From the NCBI RefSeq assembly GCF_001426245.1, contig NZ_LMCM01000001.1, positions 62,001 through 126,000 on the forward strand: a DNA stretch of 64,000 bases, written 5' to 3'. Under the pieces are notes generated by a model, which searched no databases, was not told where the DNA came from, and saw nothing but the letters and a program-made list of their open reading frames with translations. A program made the position numbers and the translations under genes. Below are positions 23,118 to 31,707 of the stretch, one piece after another (the stretch's first letter is position 1; every line of letters starts with the position of its first letter). This DNA is from Phycicoccus sp. Root101 (GTDB taxonomy: Bacteria > Actinomycetota > Actinomycetes > Actinomycetales > Dermatophilaceae).

Positions 23118-24917
23118 GTGCAGGAACACGTCGCGCCCCCACTCGTCGAGCCCACCACGGAGGGCAGCCTTGCCGACCTGCCCGCCCGCAACGCGGCCAA
23201 CAACCCCCAGAACGTCGCGTTCTCCCGCAAGGAGGGCTCCGGCTGGGTCGAGGTCACGGCGGGTGAGTTCAACGACGACGTGCGGGCGGTGGCCAAGGGC
23301 CTGATCGCCTCGGGCATCACGCCCGGCGACCGCGTCGCCATCATGTGCAAGACGCGCTACGAGTGGACGCTCACCGACTTCGCCGTCTGGACCGCCGGTG
23401 GCGTGACCGTCCCCATCTACGAGACGTCGTCGGCCGAGCAGGTGGCGTGGATCCTCGCCGACTCCGGCGCCCGCGCCATCATGCTGGAGACGCCGTCGCA
23501 CCAGGCCACCCTCGACGAGGTCCGCGGTGACCTGCCCGGCCTCGACCACGTCTGGCAGGTGGACGCGGGCGCGATCGCCGACCTGAAGAAGGCCGGGAGC
23601 GACGTCGGCGACGACGCGCTCGCCGCGGCGACGGCGGGGGTCAACCGCGCCAGCACCGCCACGATCATCTACACCTCGGGCACCACCGGCCGCCCCAAGG
23701 GCGTCCAGCTCACCCACGACAACTTCATGGCGCTCGCCGACAACGCGATCACCAAGCTCAAGGAGGTCGTCAAGGCCGACAACGCCTCGACGCTGCTGTT
23801 CCTCCCCCTCGCGCACGTCTTCGCGCGCTTCATCCAGGTCCTCTGCGTCACCGGCGAGGCCAAGATGGGCCACAGCGCCGACATCAAGAACCTGCTCGAG
23901 GACTTCGGCGAGTTCAAGCCGACCTTCATCCTCTCCGTGCCGCGCGTCTTCGAGAAGATCTACAACTCTGCCGAGGCCAAGGCGACCGCCGACGGCAAGG
24001 GCAAGATCTTCGCGACCGCCGCCGACACCGCCATCGCCTGGTCGACCGCGCAGGACACCGGTGGCGCGGGCCTGGCCCTCAAGGTCAGGCACGGGGTGTT
24101 CGACAAGCTCGTCTACGGCAAGCTCCGTGCGGCGATGGGCGGCCAGGTCATGTATGCCGTGTCCGGTGGCGCCCCGCTCGGCACCCGGCTCGGCCACTTC
24201 TTCCGCGGCATCGGCGTCACCGTCCTCGAGGGCTACGGCCTGACCGAGACCACGGCCCCCGCGACCGTGAACGTCCCGGACCGCGTCAAGATCGGCACGG
24301 TCGGCGCGCCGCTGCCCGGGGTCGGCATCCGCATCGCCGACGACGGCGAGATCCTCATCCGTGGCAACAACGTCTTCGCCAGCTACCACAACAACGACGA
24401 GGCGACCTCGGGCGCCATGCAGGACGGCTGGTTCCACACCGGCGACATCGGCGAGCTCGACGAGGACGGCTACCTCAAGATCACCGGTCGCAAGAAGGAG
24501 CTGCTCGTCACCGCCGGCGGCAAGAACGTCGCCCCTGCCGCCCTCGAGGACCGGCTCCGGGCCCACCCCCTGGTGTCGCAGTGCATCGTCGTGGGCGACC
24601 AGAAGCCGTTCATCGCCGCGCTCATCACCCTGGACGAGGAGATGTACCCCGCCTGGGCCAAGAACAACGGCATCCCCGGGGTGACCTTCGAGCAGGCCCG
24701 CACCGACGAGACCGTGCTCAAGGCCCTGCAGGACGCCGTGGACGACGCCAACAAGTCGGTCTCCAAGGCGGAGTCGATCCGGAAGTTCGCCGTCCTGGAG
24801 GGCGACTTCACCGAGGACAACGGCTACCTGACCCCGAGCCTGAAGCTCAAGCGCAACATCGTCATGAAGGACTTCCACGACCAGGTGGAGGGCCTGTACT
24901 CCGGCGCACGGGAGTGA
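23118..24917 (+). CDS. fadD15: Long-chain fatty acid-CoA ligase (AMP-forming)
   Basis: A 599-residue ANL-superfamily enzyme that activates fatty acids to acyl-CoA via acyl-AMP. Motifs: P-loop TIIYTSGTTGRPKGVQLTH, LPLAHVFAR, SGGAPLG, GYGLTETTAP, the adenylate-binding GWFHTGDIGELDEDGYLKI and the hinge GRKKELLVTAGGKNVAP. The catalytic Lys is expected near the end (TPSLKLKRN). GTG 23118 with AAAGGAG 6 nt upstream is the start. It corresponds in position to Rv2187. Confidence 0.95.
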   Translation: MQEHVAPPLVEPTTEGSLADLPARNAANNPQNVAFSRKEGSGWVEVTAGEFNDDVRAVAKGLIASGITPGDRVAIMCKTRYEWTLTDFAVWTAGGVTVPIYETSSAEQVAWILADSGARAIMLETPSHQATLDEVRGDLPGLDHVWQVDAGAIADLKKAGSDVGDDALAAATAGVNRASTATIIYTSGTTGRPKGVQLTHDNFMALADNAITKLKEVVKADNASTLLFLPLAHVFARFIQVLCVTGEAKMGHSADIKNLLEDFGEFKPTFILSVPRVFEKIYNSAEAKATADGKGKIFATAADTAIAWSTAQDTGGAGLALKVRHGVFDKLVYGKLRAAMGGQVMYAVSGGAPLGTRLGHFFRGIGVTVLEGYGLTETTAPATVNVPDRVKIGTVGAPLPGVGIRIADDGEILIRGNNVFASYHNNDEATSGAMQDGWFHTGDIGELDEDGYLKITGRKKELLVTAGGKNVAPAALEDRLRAHPLVSQCIVVGDQKPFIAALITLDEEMYPAWAKNNGIPGVTFEQARTDETVLKALQDAVDDANKSVSKAESIRKFAVLEGDFTEDNGYLTPSLKLKRNIVMKDFHDQVEGLYSGARE

Positions 24918-24921
24918 CCTC

Positions 24922-24927
24922 TACGGT
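24922..24927 (+). promoter_or_regulatory. -10 hexamer of the GT87-like gene (leaderless)
   Basis: TACGGT, 6 nt before ATG 24934, only 5 bp after the acyl-CoA ligase stop. Confidence 0.5.
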
Positions 24928-24933
24928 CTAGGC

Positions 24934-26310
24934 ATGCCCTCCGGCACCCGAACGCGCCCGTCCAGCCGGGCCACCGTCCTCGCGGTGGCCTGGCTGGTGT
25001 TCTTCACGGTCCTGCAGTGGAGCGTCGTGCGCTACCGCATCCCGATCGTCGCCACGCTCACACTGGCCACCGTCGCCCTGGCGCTGTGGCAGTGGCGCGG
25101 CTGGCAGGTGCGCCTGACCGGTCCGGCTGTCGCCCTCGCCCTCAGTGGCGCCGCGCTGGCGACACTGGCGGTCCCGCTGTTCAGCTACCTCGCCCCCACC
25201 GGCCTCGCCGTCGCGACCAGCGCGCTCGTGGCCGGACCCCTGGTGTGCGCGGCGCTGCTGTGGTCCCGTGGCCGCGGCGCGGTGCGCGCCGCGCGGGCGG
25301 CCGGGGCCACCGCGGTCCTCGCGTATGTCGTCGCCGCCGCGACCGCCGTCATCTCCTCACCGCGCCCGCGCATCGACGTCTGGGTCACCCTCCAGCAGGC
25401 CAGCGACGGCATCGCCAGGGGCGAGAACTTCTATGCCATGAACTGGACCGGCTCCCCCGGCATCCAGGACGCCTTCACCTACCTGCCGTGGACGGCGGTG
25501 CTGCTCGCCCCCGGCCGCTGGATCGCCGGCGACGTCCGCTGGGCCCTGGCCGTCTGGACCCTGGTCGGCGTCGCGGGGGTCTGGCTGCTGGCGCGCCATA
25601 CCTGGACCGCGGCGGCGGCGACCGCCCTGCTGCTCCTGGCCCCGGGCACCCTCACCCAGCTCGACCAGGCCTGGACCGAACCACTGCTGCTCACCGGGAT
25701 CGTGTGGTGGGCCGTCCTCGTGCAGCGCGACGAGGCGTGGTGGGCGGTCGTCCCCCTGGCGCTGGCGTGCGCGAGCAAGCAGCACCTCGCGCTGCTGCTC
25801 CCCGTGCTGCTCGTGTGGCGGCCGTTCGGCTGGCAGCGGACCCTCGCGACGGGCGCGCTGACGGGGGTCCTCATCGCGCCGTGGTTCCTCGCGAGCCCTC
25901 CCGACTTCGTGCACGACACCATCACGCTGCTGCTGTCGTTCCACCCCATCAAGTTCGCGAACACGCTGTACCTGTTGGCGCTGAACACCTTTGGTGTGAC
26001 CCTGCCGTTCTACGTCACGGGCGTGGTCGTCCTCGGCACCCTCGCCTCCGTGGTCTGGACGGTCCGGCGGCGCCAGCCCGACCTCGGTCAGGTGCTGCGC
26101 TGGCTGGCCCTGGTGCTGCTCGTGGCGAACCTCGTCAACAAGCAGGCCTTCTACAACCAGTTCTGGCTGGTCGGCGCGCTGGTCGTGGTCTCACTCGCCG
26201 TGCGCGTGCCTGCGGCGGCCACGGTGCCGGGCGACGGGGCGCAGCAGGGCGCGCCCGCCCACGTGGGTGGGGGGCGCGCCCGGTCGTCGCGAGAGGCCGC
26301 AGCTCCCTGA
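24934..26310 (+). CDS. GT87/DUF2029-like polytopic membrane glycosyltransferase
   Basis: A 458-residue protein with about 11-12 TM helices. The first periplasmic loop carries acidic residues (PRPRIDVWVTLQQASDGIARG) as in GT-C polyprenyl-phosphate-sugar mannosyltransferases, and ACASKQHLALLLPVLL is typical of the family core. Rv2181 of M. tuberculosis, an alpha-1,2-mannosyltransferase of lipomannan synthesis, lies in the equivalent neighbourhood. Donor and acceptor are inferred only. The last codons form the hairpin at 26247-26281, and the stop is 3 bp from the convergent protease gene. Confidence 0.82.
   Translation: MPSGTRTRPSSRATVLAVAWLVFFTVLQWSVVRYRIPIVATLTLATVALALWQWRGWQVRLTGPAVALALSGAALATLAVPLFSYLAPTGLAVATSALVAGPLVCAALLWSRGRGAVRAARAAGATAVLAYVVAAATAVISSPRPRIDVWVTLQQASDGIARGENFYAMNWTGSPGIQDAFTYLPWTAVLLAPGRWIAGDVRWALAVWTLVGVAGVWLLARHTWTAAAATALLLLAPGTLTQLDQAWTEPLLLTGIVWWAVLVQRDEAWWAVVPLALACASKQHLALLLPVLLVWRPFGWQRTLATGALTGVLIAPWFLASPPDFVHDTITLLLSFHPIKFANTLYLLALNTFGVTLPFYVTGVVVLGTLASVVWTVRRRQPDLGQVLRWLALVLLVANLVNKQAFYNQFWLVGALVVVSLAVRVPAAATVPGDGAQQGAPAHVGGGRARSSREAAAP
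26247..26281. terminator. GC hairpin at the 3' end of the GT87-like gene
   Basis: GGGCGCGCCC occurs twice (26247-26256 and 26272-26281); it is self-complementary, so a 10-bp stem with a 15-nt loop can form. It lies within the final codons, just before two convergent stops. Confidence 0.5.
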
Positions 26311-26313
26311 GGG

Positions 26314-27003
26314 TCAGCCGACCTTCGCGAAGGTCCCCACCGCGGCGAAGCCGTTGGCCCAGAGGGTGTTCACCTCGGACGCCTCGACGGAGTCCGGGTA
26401 GGGGTTGGTGCACGACGGGCCGGGGCCACCGCCGGACATGAGCTTGGAGCACGGCTGGGTGTAGCGGTCGGGCAGGCCGAGCGCGTGACCGGTCTCGTGC
26501 GTGACGATGCGCTGCGGCGCGTAGGTGTTCGCCTGGTCGTAGTCGAGGAAGATGTAGCCGCTCCCGTGGCCGTCGCCGGAGTAGTAGGAGCCGCTCGGGT
26601 CGCTGCCCTCGTAGTAGGCGAGGCTGGCGTTCGAGGAGTTGCCCTGGACGAGTCGGACGTTGCTGACGCGGGAGTTCCAGATCGCCGCGCCCTGGTCGAT
26701 GAGCGAGTTGAAGGACGGGGCGTTGGCGTCGTCGTAGTAGATCGTCGTCACGGCGGAGGCAGCGGACTGACGGCCGGCAGCCTTGTCCTTGGCCGCCTTG
26801 GCGATCGCGGCGTCGAGGTTCCTCTGGAGCCGCTCGTTCTGCGCCTTCTCACGCTCGTTCGGCAGGTAGCTGCTCGACCGGGCGACGGTGGCCGCGCCGT
26901 CAGGGGCCGCTGCTGCACCGACCGGGGCCGGCGCCGCGGCGAACGCGGTTCCGGAGGCGAGTGCGGCGGCTGCCGCGGCGAGGGTGAGGCGGTACTTCGA
27001 CAT
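26314..27003 (-). CDS. Snapalysin-type (M7) secreted zinc metalloprotease
   Basis: A 229-residue protein with a Sec signal peptide ([24 protein letters not shown]), a charged propeptide-like region rich in Lys/Ala/Glu, and a metzincin-type catalytic domain with [11 protein letters not shown] (about 169-179): two zinc His, the catalytic Glu and the snapalysin-type Asp ligand. [11 protein letters not shown] follows, as in snapalysin near the Met-turn. Streptomyces snapalysins degrade milk protein and cleave beside aromatic residues. ATG 27003 follows AGGAG by 8 nt. Confidence 0.9.
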   Translation of the reverse strand: MSKYRLTLAAAAAALASGTAFAAAPAPVGAAAAPDGAATVARSSSYLPNEREKAQNERLQRNLDAAIAKAAKDKAAGRQSAASAVTTIYYDDANAPSFNSLIDQGAAIWNSRVSNVRLVQGNSSNASLAYYEGSDPSGSYYSGDGHGSGYIFLDYDQANTYAPQRIVTHETGHALGLPDRYTQPCSKLMSGGGPGPSCTNPYPDSVEASEVNTLWANGFAAVGTFAKVG

Positions 27004-27145
27004 GTCCAGGCTCCTGGTGGGATCGGTGTCAGGTCGGTGTCGTCGGCCGGTTGCCGGCGGCACTCCTCCATTCCCTAACCGGCGGGAGTTCGGCTGCCCG
27101 AAATGTCCGGGTCAAGGCTTGGCCAGAGCCCGACAGATCGACGTA

Positions 27146-27161
27146 TGCCGCGTGTGCGGCA
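27146..27161 (-). terminator. Hairpin after the NUDIX gene
   Basis: TGCCGC, loop GTGT, GCGGCA: 6-bp stem downstream of the NUDIX stop, in the 169-bp gap before the protease start. No gene is visible in that gap. Confidence 0.4.
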
Positions 27162-27172
27162 GGTCTGGAAGG

Positions 27173-27688
27173 TCAGGAGCGCGTCGCCGCGGCCTCGATG
27201 ACGTCCTCCACCAGCTGCTCCAGGATCACGGGGTAGACCGCCTCACCTGCGGCCCTGGTCTGCGCCGGCTCGATCCAGTCGATCCGGATCGTCGAGCGCA
27301 CCTCGAGCTCCTCGAGCGCCGACGGCTCCGCGGGGAACCGCTCGGTCACCCAGCCGTAGAAGACCTGCTCCTGGTGGATGGTGCGCCCCTCGAACGAGAA
27401 GGTGCCCCGGTCGGCGTGCACCGGCCCGAGGAGGTCGTCACCGGTGACGGTGGCTCCGGTCTCCTCCCGGACCTCCCGGACCGCCGCCTGCCGGTCGCTC
27501 TCCCCCGGCTCGACGCCCCCGCCCACGGTGTACCAGTACGGGTCCTCCGGGCGGTGCGGGTCGAACCCCTTGATCATCAGGACGTACCCGTCGGCATCCA
27601 CGACGACGACCCGCGCGGCACGCCGGTGCACCACCTCCGCTACGTCGTCGTCCCCGGCCCGGTCGGTGCCGACGTGCTCGCGCGTCAC
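27173..27688 (-). CDS. NUDIX hydrolase
   Basis: A 171-residue NUDIX protein with the full box GGGVEPGESDRQAAVREVRE then ETGA, so the Mg-binding glutamates are present. It begins RRAARVVVVDADGYVLMIKGFD, as in dNTP- or ADP-sugar-cleaving members. The GTG start overlaps the stop of the lipoprotein protease gene by 4 bp (GTGA), so the two are translationally coupled, although one product is exported and the other cytosolic. The substrate is unknown. Confidence 0.9.
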   Translation of the reverse strand: MTREHVGTDRAGDDDVAEVVHRRAARVVVVDADGYVLMIKGFDPHRPEDPYWYTVGGGVEPGESDRQAAVREVREETGATVTGDDLLGPVHADRGTFSFEGRTIHQEQVFYGWVTERFPAEPSALEELEVRSTIRIDWIEPAQTRAAGEAVYPVILEQLVEDVIEAAATRS

Positions 27689-29058
27689 GACGCGGCCAGG
27701 CGGCGCAGGTACGCCAGCCAGTCGCGGGTGAAGGCGGGCTCGGTGGTCCGCAGGACGGTCGTGAAGGCCACCCGCGCGTCGGCGTCGGGGTCGACCGAGG
27801 TGTTCGTCGAACCGCTCGCGGCCCCGGGAGCGGTCGCCACGTCGAGGTAGAACCGCACCAGCCCGGCCTCGCCGTGCCGGTCGACGATGCGGCACACCGC
27901 GAGCCACGCGGCGTTGTAGCTCGGGGCGATCGTGGAACGTCCGGGGTCGAAGTCACCGGCGGTGGGCAGCGCGGTCGGCCCGGTGCCGGCCCGGACCTTC
28001 TGCAGGAGCGCTGCAGCGATCCGTTGTCGGGTGGCGTCGACGTCGCGGTACCCGACGTAGTCCGCCATCCCCTCGGAGAGCCACAGGGGCACCTGCCTGG
28101 TCGTCGTCGCCCGGATGGCCACGTGCGTGGCCTCGTGGGTGGTGACGACCTGCTGGCCCGTCCGCTCGAGCGTCGCGAACGCCTCCGGGTTGATGACCAC
28201 CCGGTCGGTCCCCGTCCGCCCCGTCGGGTCGAAGGGGCCGTCGGTGACGGCGGCCACCTGGGCCACCGCCGTGGGGTCCTGTCCGACCTGCTCGGCCATC
28301 TGGCCGGAGGTCGCCGGGACCACGAGGACCAGTCGGGCGTTCCAGCGGGGCGTCCAGACCGCGCGCACGCCCGCCACCGCGCGGTCCCCGAGCTGGAGGT
28401 AGGGCCGCAACCGGCTGGCCGGCCCCGACCCGATGACCAGCGTCGTCGCGCTGCGCGCCACCGCGAGGTCCGGCAGGTCCCACACCTGCACCTGGGTGCC
28501 ACCGTCGGTGTCGTCGACCAGCTTCCACCCGCCAGCACGCCGGACCACGGTGAAGTAGGACTCGAACTCCCTGGTGCCGGTGTCGAACCCGGCCAGGCTG
28601 TAGCGCCCGCCGACCCTGGAGACCCAGGCATCGGGACCGAGCTGGGCGACGCGGTCGGTCGACAACGGCGGCGCGGGCTCGGGGGTGCCGTACCGGAAGG
28701 TCCCGAGCGGCAGCTTCGTGAGCGCGTCGAACTGTTGCAGCTGTCGCAGCCCGAACCCCGAGGCCGGGTCGTCGAGGGTGGCCCGGAAGGCTGCGCGGTC
28801 GTGCTCCCTGACGGCGCGCGCCCGACGGTCGAGGAGGGCGGCGAGCGCCTCCTCGCGGTCGACCGTCGGGGTGCCCGAACCCTGCTGGGTCGTCACCCCC
28901 GACGAAGCCGACGCAGAAGACGCAGAGGACGCGGACGAGGACCCGGAGGAGCGGGGCGCGTCGTCCGAGCAGGACGAGAGCGTCAGGATCAGGCAGGTCA
29001 CACAGGTCAGGCCGGTCGCCACCGAGGCGACTCGCCGCTGTACCGCCCTGGTCCGCAC
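27685..29058 (-). CDS. Secreted lipoprotein with gluzincin-type metallopeptidase domain
   Basis: A 457-residue predicted lipoprotein: basic start, hydrophobic stretch and lipobox LSSC, then a Ser-rich linker (SSGSSSASSASSASASSG). The mid-region resembles an NTF2-like or DUF domain (residues about 65-200). The C-terminal part has HEATH (308-312), with a downstream WLSEGMADYVGY Glu as third zinc ligand, the HEXXH-18-26-E gluzincin pattern. The GTG start has TACGAT 6 nt upstream. It is translationally coupled to the NUDIX gene. Substrate unknown. Confidence 0.85.
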   Translation of the reverse strand: MRTRAVQRRVASVATGLTCVTCLILTLSSCSDDAPRSSGSSSASSASSASASSGVTTQQGSGTPTVDREEALAALLDRRARAVREHDRAAFRATLDDPASGFGLRQLQQFDALTKLPLGTFRYGTPEPAPPLSTDRVAQLGPDAWVSRVGGRYSLAGFDTGTREFESYFTVVRRAGGWKLVDDTDGGTQVQVWDLPDLAVARSATTLVIGSGPASRLRPYLQLGDRAVAGVRAVWTPRWNARLVLVVPATSGQMAEQVGQDPTAVAQVAAVTDGPFDPTGRTGTDRVVINPEAFATLERTGQQVVTTHEATHVAIRATTTRQVPLWLSEGMADYVGYRDVDATRQRIAAALLQKVRAGTGPTALPTAGDFDPGRSTIAPSYNAAWLAVCRIVDRHGEAGLVRFYLDVATAPGAASGSTNTSVDPDADARVAFTTVLRTTEPAFTRDWLAYLRRLAAS

Positions 29059-29064
29059 CGGCCC

Positions 29065-29070
29065 ATCGTA
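29065..29070 (-). promoter_or_regulatory. -10 hexamer of the lipoprotein protease gene (leaderless)
   Basis: TACGAT on the minus strand, 6 nt before GTG 29058. Confidence 0.5.
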
Positions 29071-29094
29071 GGCAGGACGGCGGGACGGGATCGC

Positions 29095-29316
29095 TCAGCC
29101 GACGGCGCGGACGTGGGCGGCCCACGGCTCGCGCCGAGCGCTGACGTCGCCGGCCTCGTGCGCCGACACCAGCCCGGCCGCCGCGAACCGCGTCACGGCC
29201 AGCCGCTCGGCGGCGTCGAGCGGCAGCTCCGCGCTCGAGGGGGTGAGCAGCGCCGTGACCATGCAGTCGTCGCAGTGCAGGTCACGCACGGGGCAGCTCT
29301 GGCAGTCGATGATCAT
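29095..29316 (-). CDS. Small conserved Cys-rich (zinc-knuckle-like) protein
   Basis: A 73-residue protein beginning MIIDCQSCPVRDLHCDDCMV, with two CxxC pairs separated by six residues, a likely zinc or Fe-S site. The rest (ELPLDAAERLAVTRFAAAGLVSA) looks like a winged-helix fragment. The ATG at 29316 is preceded by AAGGGG; an in-frame GTG at 29325 would add three residues. I do not recognise a characterised homologue. The 195-bp gap to the divergent DEDDh gene holds no other gene. Confidence 0.75.
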   Translation of the reverse strand: MIIDCQSCPVRDLHCDDCMVTALLTPSSAELPLDAAERLAVTRFAAAGLVSAHEAGDVSARREPWAAHVRAVG

Positions 29317-29498
29317 CGCGATCACCCCTTCTTCGTCGTCAGCTGTCGGTGTACCCGGTGGACCACTTCCACCTGACGACGACGCTACGAGACGCCACCG
29401 ACAGCGCCCTCCGACGCCATCCGGGCTGCTCTCCCCGTCGCCCCCGACGCCGCCCGTCCGGACCCGCGCGCCTGCGTCGGGCTGTCACACCACCGGCA

Positions 29499-29504
29499 TA
29501 CCGT
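29499..29504 (+). promoter_or_regulatory. -10 hexamer of the DEDDh/UvrC-fusion gene (leaderless)
   Basis: TACCGT (within GGCATACCGT), 7 nt before ATG 29512. Confidence 0.5.
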
Positions 29505-29511
29505 CGGGGAC

Positions 29512-31227
29512 ATGCAGATGGTCCAGGGCACCTTCGACGACTTGGGCACGGCGTTGGCCGATGTCACGTTCGTCGTCGTCGACCTCGAGACCACCGGTGG
29601 CAGCCCGGCCGACTCCGCGATCACCGAGATCGGGGCGGTGAAGGTCCGCGGCGGCGAGGTGCTCGGCGAGTTCCAGACCCTGGTCAACCCGCACCTGCCC
29701 ATCCCCCCCTTCATCCAGGCGCTCACCGGCATCACGACGGCGATGGTGGCCGACGCCCCGCGCATCGAGTCGGCCCTGCCCGCGTTCATGGAGTTCGCCG
29801 CCGGCACCGTGCTGGTGGCGCACAACGCGCGCTTCGACATCGGGTTCCTCAAGATGGCCGCGTCCCTGCAGGGCATCGAGTGGCCCCGCCACACGGTCCT
29901 CGACACCGTCCACCTGGCGCGGCAGCTGGTCCCCCGCGACGAGGCCCGCAACCACAAGCTGTCCACGCTCGCGGCGCTGTTCGGCGCGCAGACCACCCCC
30001 GACCACCGGGCGCTGCACGACGCGCGCGCCACCGTGGACGTCCTGCACGCCCTCATCGGCCGGGTCGGCAGCCTCGGGGTCCACACCCTCGAGGAGCTCT
30101 CGAGCTACACCTCCAGGGTCAGCCCGGCGCAGCGCCGCAAGCGCTGGCTCGCCGACGGGCTGCCCGACCAGCCGGGGGTCTACCTGTTCAAGGACGGCGC
30201 CGGCCGCGTCCTCTACGTCGGCACCTCGGTCAACATCCGGACCCGCGTGCGCAGCTACTTCACGGCGTCCGAGCACCGCTCACGGATGGCCGAGATGGTG
30301 CGCCTCGCCGAGAGCGTCACCCCGGTCGTCTGCGCCACGACCCTCGAGGCCGAGGTCCGCGAGCTGCGCCTCATCGCCGAGCACAAGCCGCGCTACAACC
30401 GGCGATCGAAGACCCCCGAGCGCGCCACCTGGGTGAAGCTCACCGTCGAGGCCTTCCCCCGCCTGTCGATCGTGCGCGAGGTCCGGGCCGACGGCGCGAA
30501 GTACATCGGCCCCTTCGGCAGCCGTTCCTCCGCCGAGGCGGCCGTCGCCGCCGTCCACGAGGTGATCCCGTTGCGGCAGTGCGTCCAGCGCCTCTCCCCC
30601 ACGAGGTTCGTCGGGTCGTGCGCCCTCGCCGACATGGGCCGGTGCGGCGCGCCCTGCACCGGCGCCCAGTCCGTCCAGCAGTACGACGTGGTCGTCCAGG
30701 ACGCCGTGCACGCCCTCGTCGGCGACTCCCGGGACGTGGTCACCGCCCTGCGCGGCAGGATGGGCTCCCTCGCGGAGCAGGAGCGGTACGAGGACGCCGG
30801 CACCCTGCGTGACCGCCTCCTCGCGCTCGTCCGCGGTATGGCGCGGGCGCAGCGCATCGCGCCCCTCGCCGCCAGCCCGGAGATCGTCGCCGCCCGCCGG
30901 GCCGCCGCGGGCGGATGGGAGCTGGTCGTGGTCCGCCACGGACGCCTCGCCGCCTCCACGATCTCCCCGCGCGGCGCCGACCCGATGCCCTACGTCGAGG
31001 CGATGCGCCAGGCGGCCGAGGTGGTCCTGCCCGCACCGTGGCCGGCACCGGCCGCGATCCCCGAGGAGACCGAGAAGATCCTGCGCTGGCTCGAGCAGCC
31101 CGGAGTCAGGGTCGTCGACGTCGACGGCGAGTGGACCTGCCCCGTCGGTGGCGCAGCCGGTGCCCGCGTCGCGCTGGAGGGGACGGCCGAACGGTCCCAG
31201 CGCTCCGCCTTCGTCGCCGCATCCTGA
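29512..31227 (+). CDS. DEDDh 3'-5' exonuclease fused to a UvrC-like GIY-YIG domain
   Basis: A 571-residue fusion, as in Rv2191. Residues about 18-180 are a DnaQ-type exonuclease: VVVDLETTGG (Asp24, Glu26), VAHNARFDIGFL and the Exo III region HRALHDARAT. From about 220 a GIY-YIG nuclease domain follows (GVYLFKDGAGRVLYVGTSVN), then a UvrC-type four-Cys cluster (RQC, GSC, GRC, APC) expected to hold 4Fe-4S, and a UVR motif LAEQERYEDAGTLRDRL. The UvrC RNase H-like endonuclease and HhH regions are missing. It probably acts in DNA repair; mechanism unknown. Confidence 0.92.
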   Translation: MQMVQGTFDDLGTALADVTFVVVDLETTGGSPADSAITEIGAVKVRGGEVLGEFQTLVNPHLPIPPFIQALTGITTAMVADAPRIESALPAFMEFAAGTVLVAHNARFDIGFLKMAASLQGIEWPRHTVLDTVHLARQLVPRDEARNHKLSTLAALFGAQTTPDHRALHDARATVDVLHALIGRVGSLGVHTLEELSSYTSRVSPAQRRKRWLADGLPDQPGVYLFKDGAGRVLYVGTSVNIRTRVRSYFTASEHRSRMAEMVRLAESVTPVVCATTLEAEVRELRLIAEHKPRYNRRSKTPERATWVKLTVEAFPRLSIVREVRADGAKYIGPFGSRSSAEAAVAAVHEVIPLRQCVQRLSPTRFVGSCALADMGRCGAPCTGAQSVQQYDVVVQDAVHALVGDSRDVVTALRGRMGSLAEQERYEDAGTLRDRLLALVRGMARAQRIAPLAASPEIVAARRAAAGGWELVVVRHGRLAASTISPRGADPMPYVEAMRQAAEVVLPAPWPAPAAIPEETEKILRWLEQPGVRVVDVDGEWTCPVGGAAGARVALEGTAERSQRSAFVAAS

Positions 31228-31250
31228 CGCCGCGGGCCCGCGCCCGCCGA

Positions 31251-31256
31251 TACAGT
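31251..31256 (+). promoter_or_regulatory. -10 hexamer of the Lrp/AsnC-type gene (leaderless)
   Basis: TACAGT, 6 nt before GTG 31263. Confidence 0.55.
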
Positions 31257-31262
31257 GGGCAG

Positions 31263-31547
31263 GTGATCTCCGCCATCGTCCTCATCAACGCCGAAGTCGA
31301 CCGGATCCCCGAGGTCGCCCAGGCGATCGCCGAGCTGGACGGGGTCAGCGAGGTCTACTCGGTGGCCGGCGACGCCGACCTCATCGCGCTGGTGCGGGTC
31401 CGCGCGCACGAGGAGCTGCACGACGTCATCGCCGGACGGCTCAACAAGGTCGAGGGCGTCACGGGCACCAACACGCACATCGCGTTCCGCACGTACTCCA
31501 AGCACGACCTCGAGGCGGCGTTCAGCCTCGGCCTGGACGGCGACTGA
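31263..31547 (+). CDS. Stand-alone Lrp/AsnC ligand-binding (RAM) domain protein
   Basis: A 94-residue protein consisting of one RAM domain: ISAIVLINAEVDRIPEVAQA, ELDGVSEVYSVAGDADLIAL and GVTGTNTHIAFRTY. It lacks the HTH of full Lrp/AsnC regulators, so it may bind amino acids and act as a sensor or partner subunit. The GTG at 31263 fits both the domain start and the TACAGT hexamer upstream. Confidence 0.9.
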   Translation: MISAIVLINAEVDRIPEVAQAIAELDGVSEVYSVAGDADLIALVRVRAHEELHDVIAGRLNKVEGVTGTNTHIAFRTYSKHDLEAAFSLGLDGD

Positions 31548-31596
31548 GCCCACGGGCCATCCCGGTCGTCAGGGGGCCGTCCGCGCGACCACCCGG

Positions 31597-31643
31597 GAGT
31601 ACGGACACCCGTCCGGCTGATCTGAGTAGCAGAACCCATCCGG
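31597..31643 (+). repeat. Direct repeat of a 20-bp GAGTA...CCGG element
   Basis: Two imperfect 20-bp units, at 31597-31616 and 31624-31643, share 14 positions (GAGTA, AC or ACCC, TCCGG) at a 27-bp period. A similar element starts at 2790 after the MFS gene. It lies in the 160-bp gap upstream of the large SCO7613-type membrane protein gene; function unknown. Confidence 0.5.
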
Positions 31644-31707
31644 CGGCAGGGCGCACCCTCCACACTCGTGCCACCGCGCACGGTGCGCGCCCTTCCCTGG
31701 AGGACCG

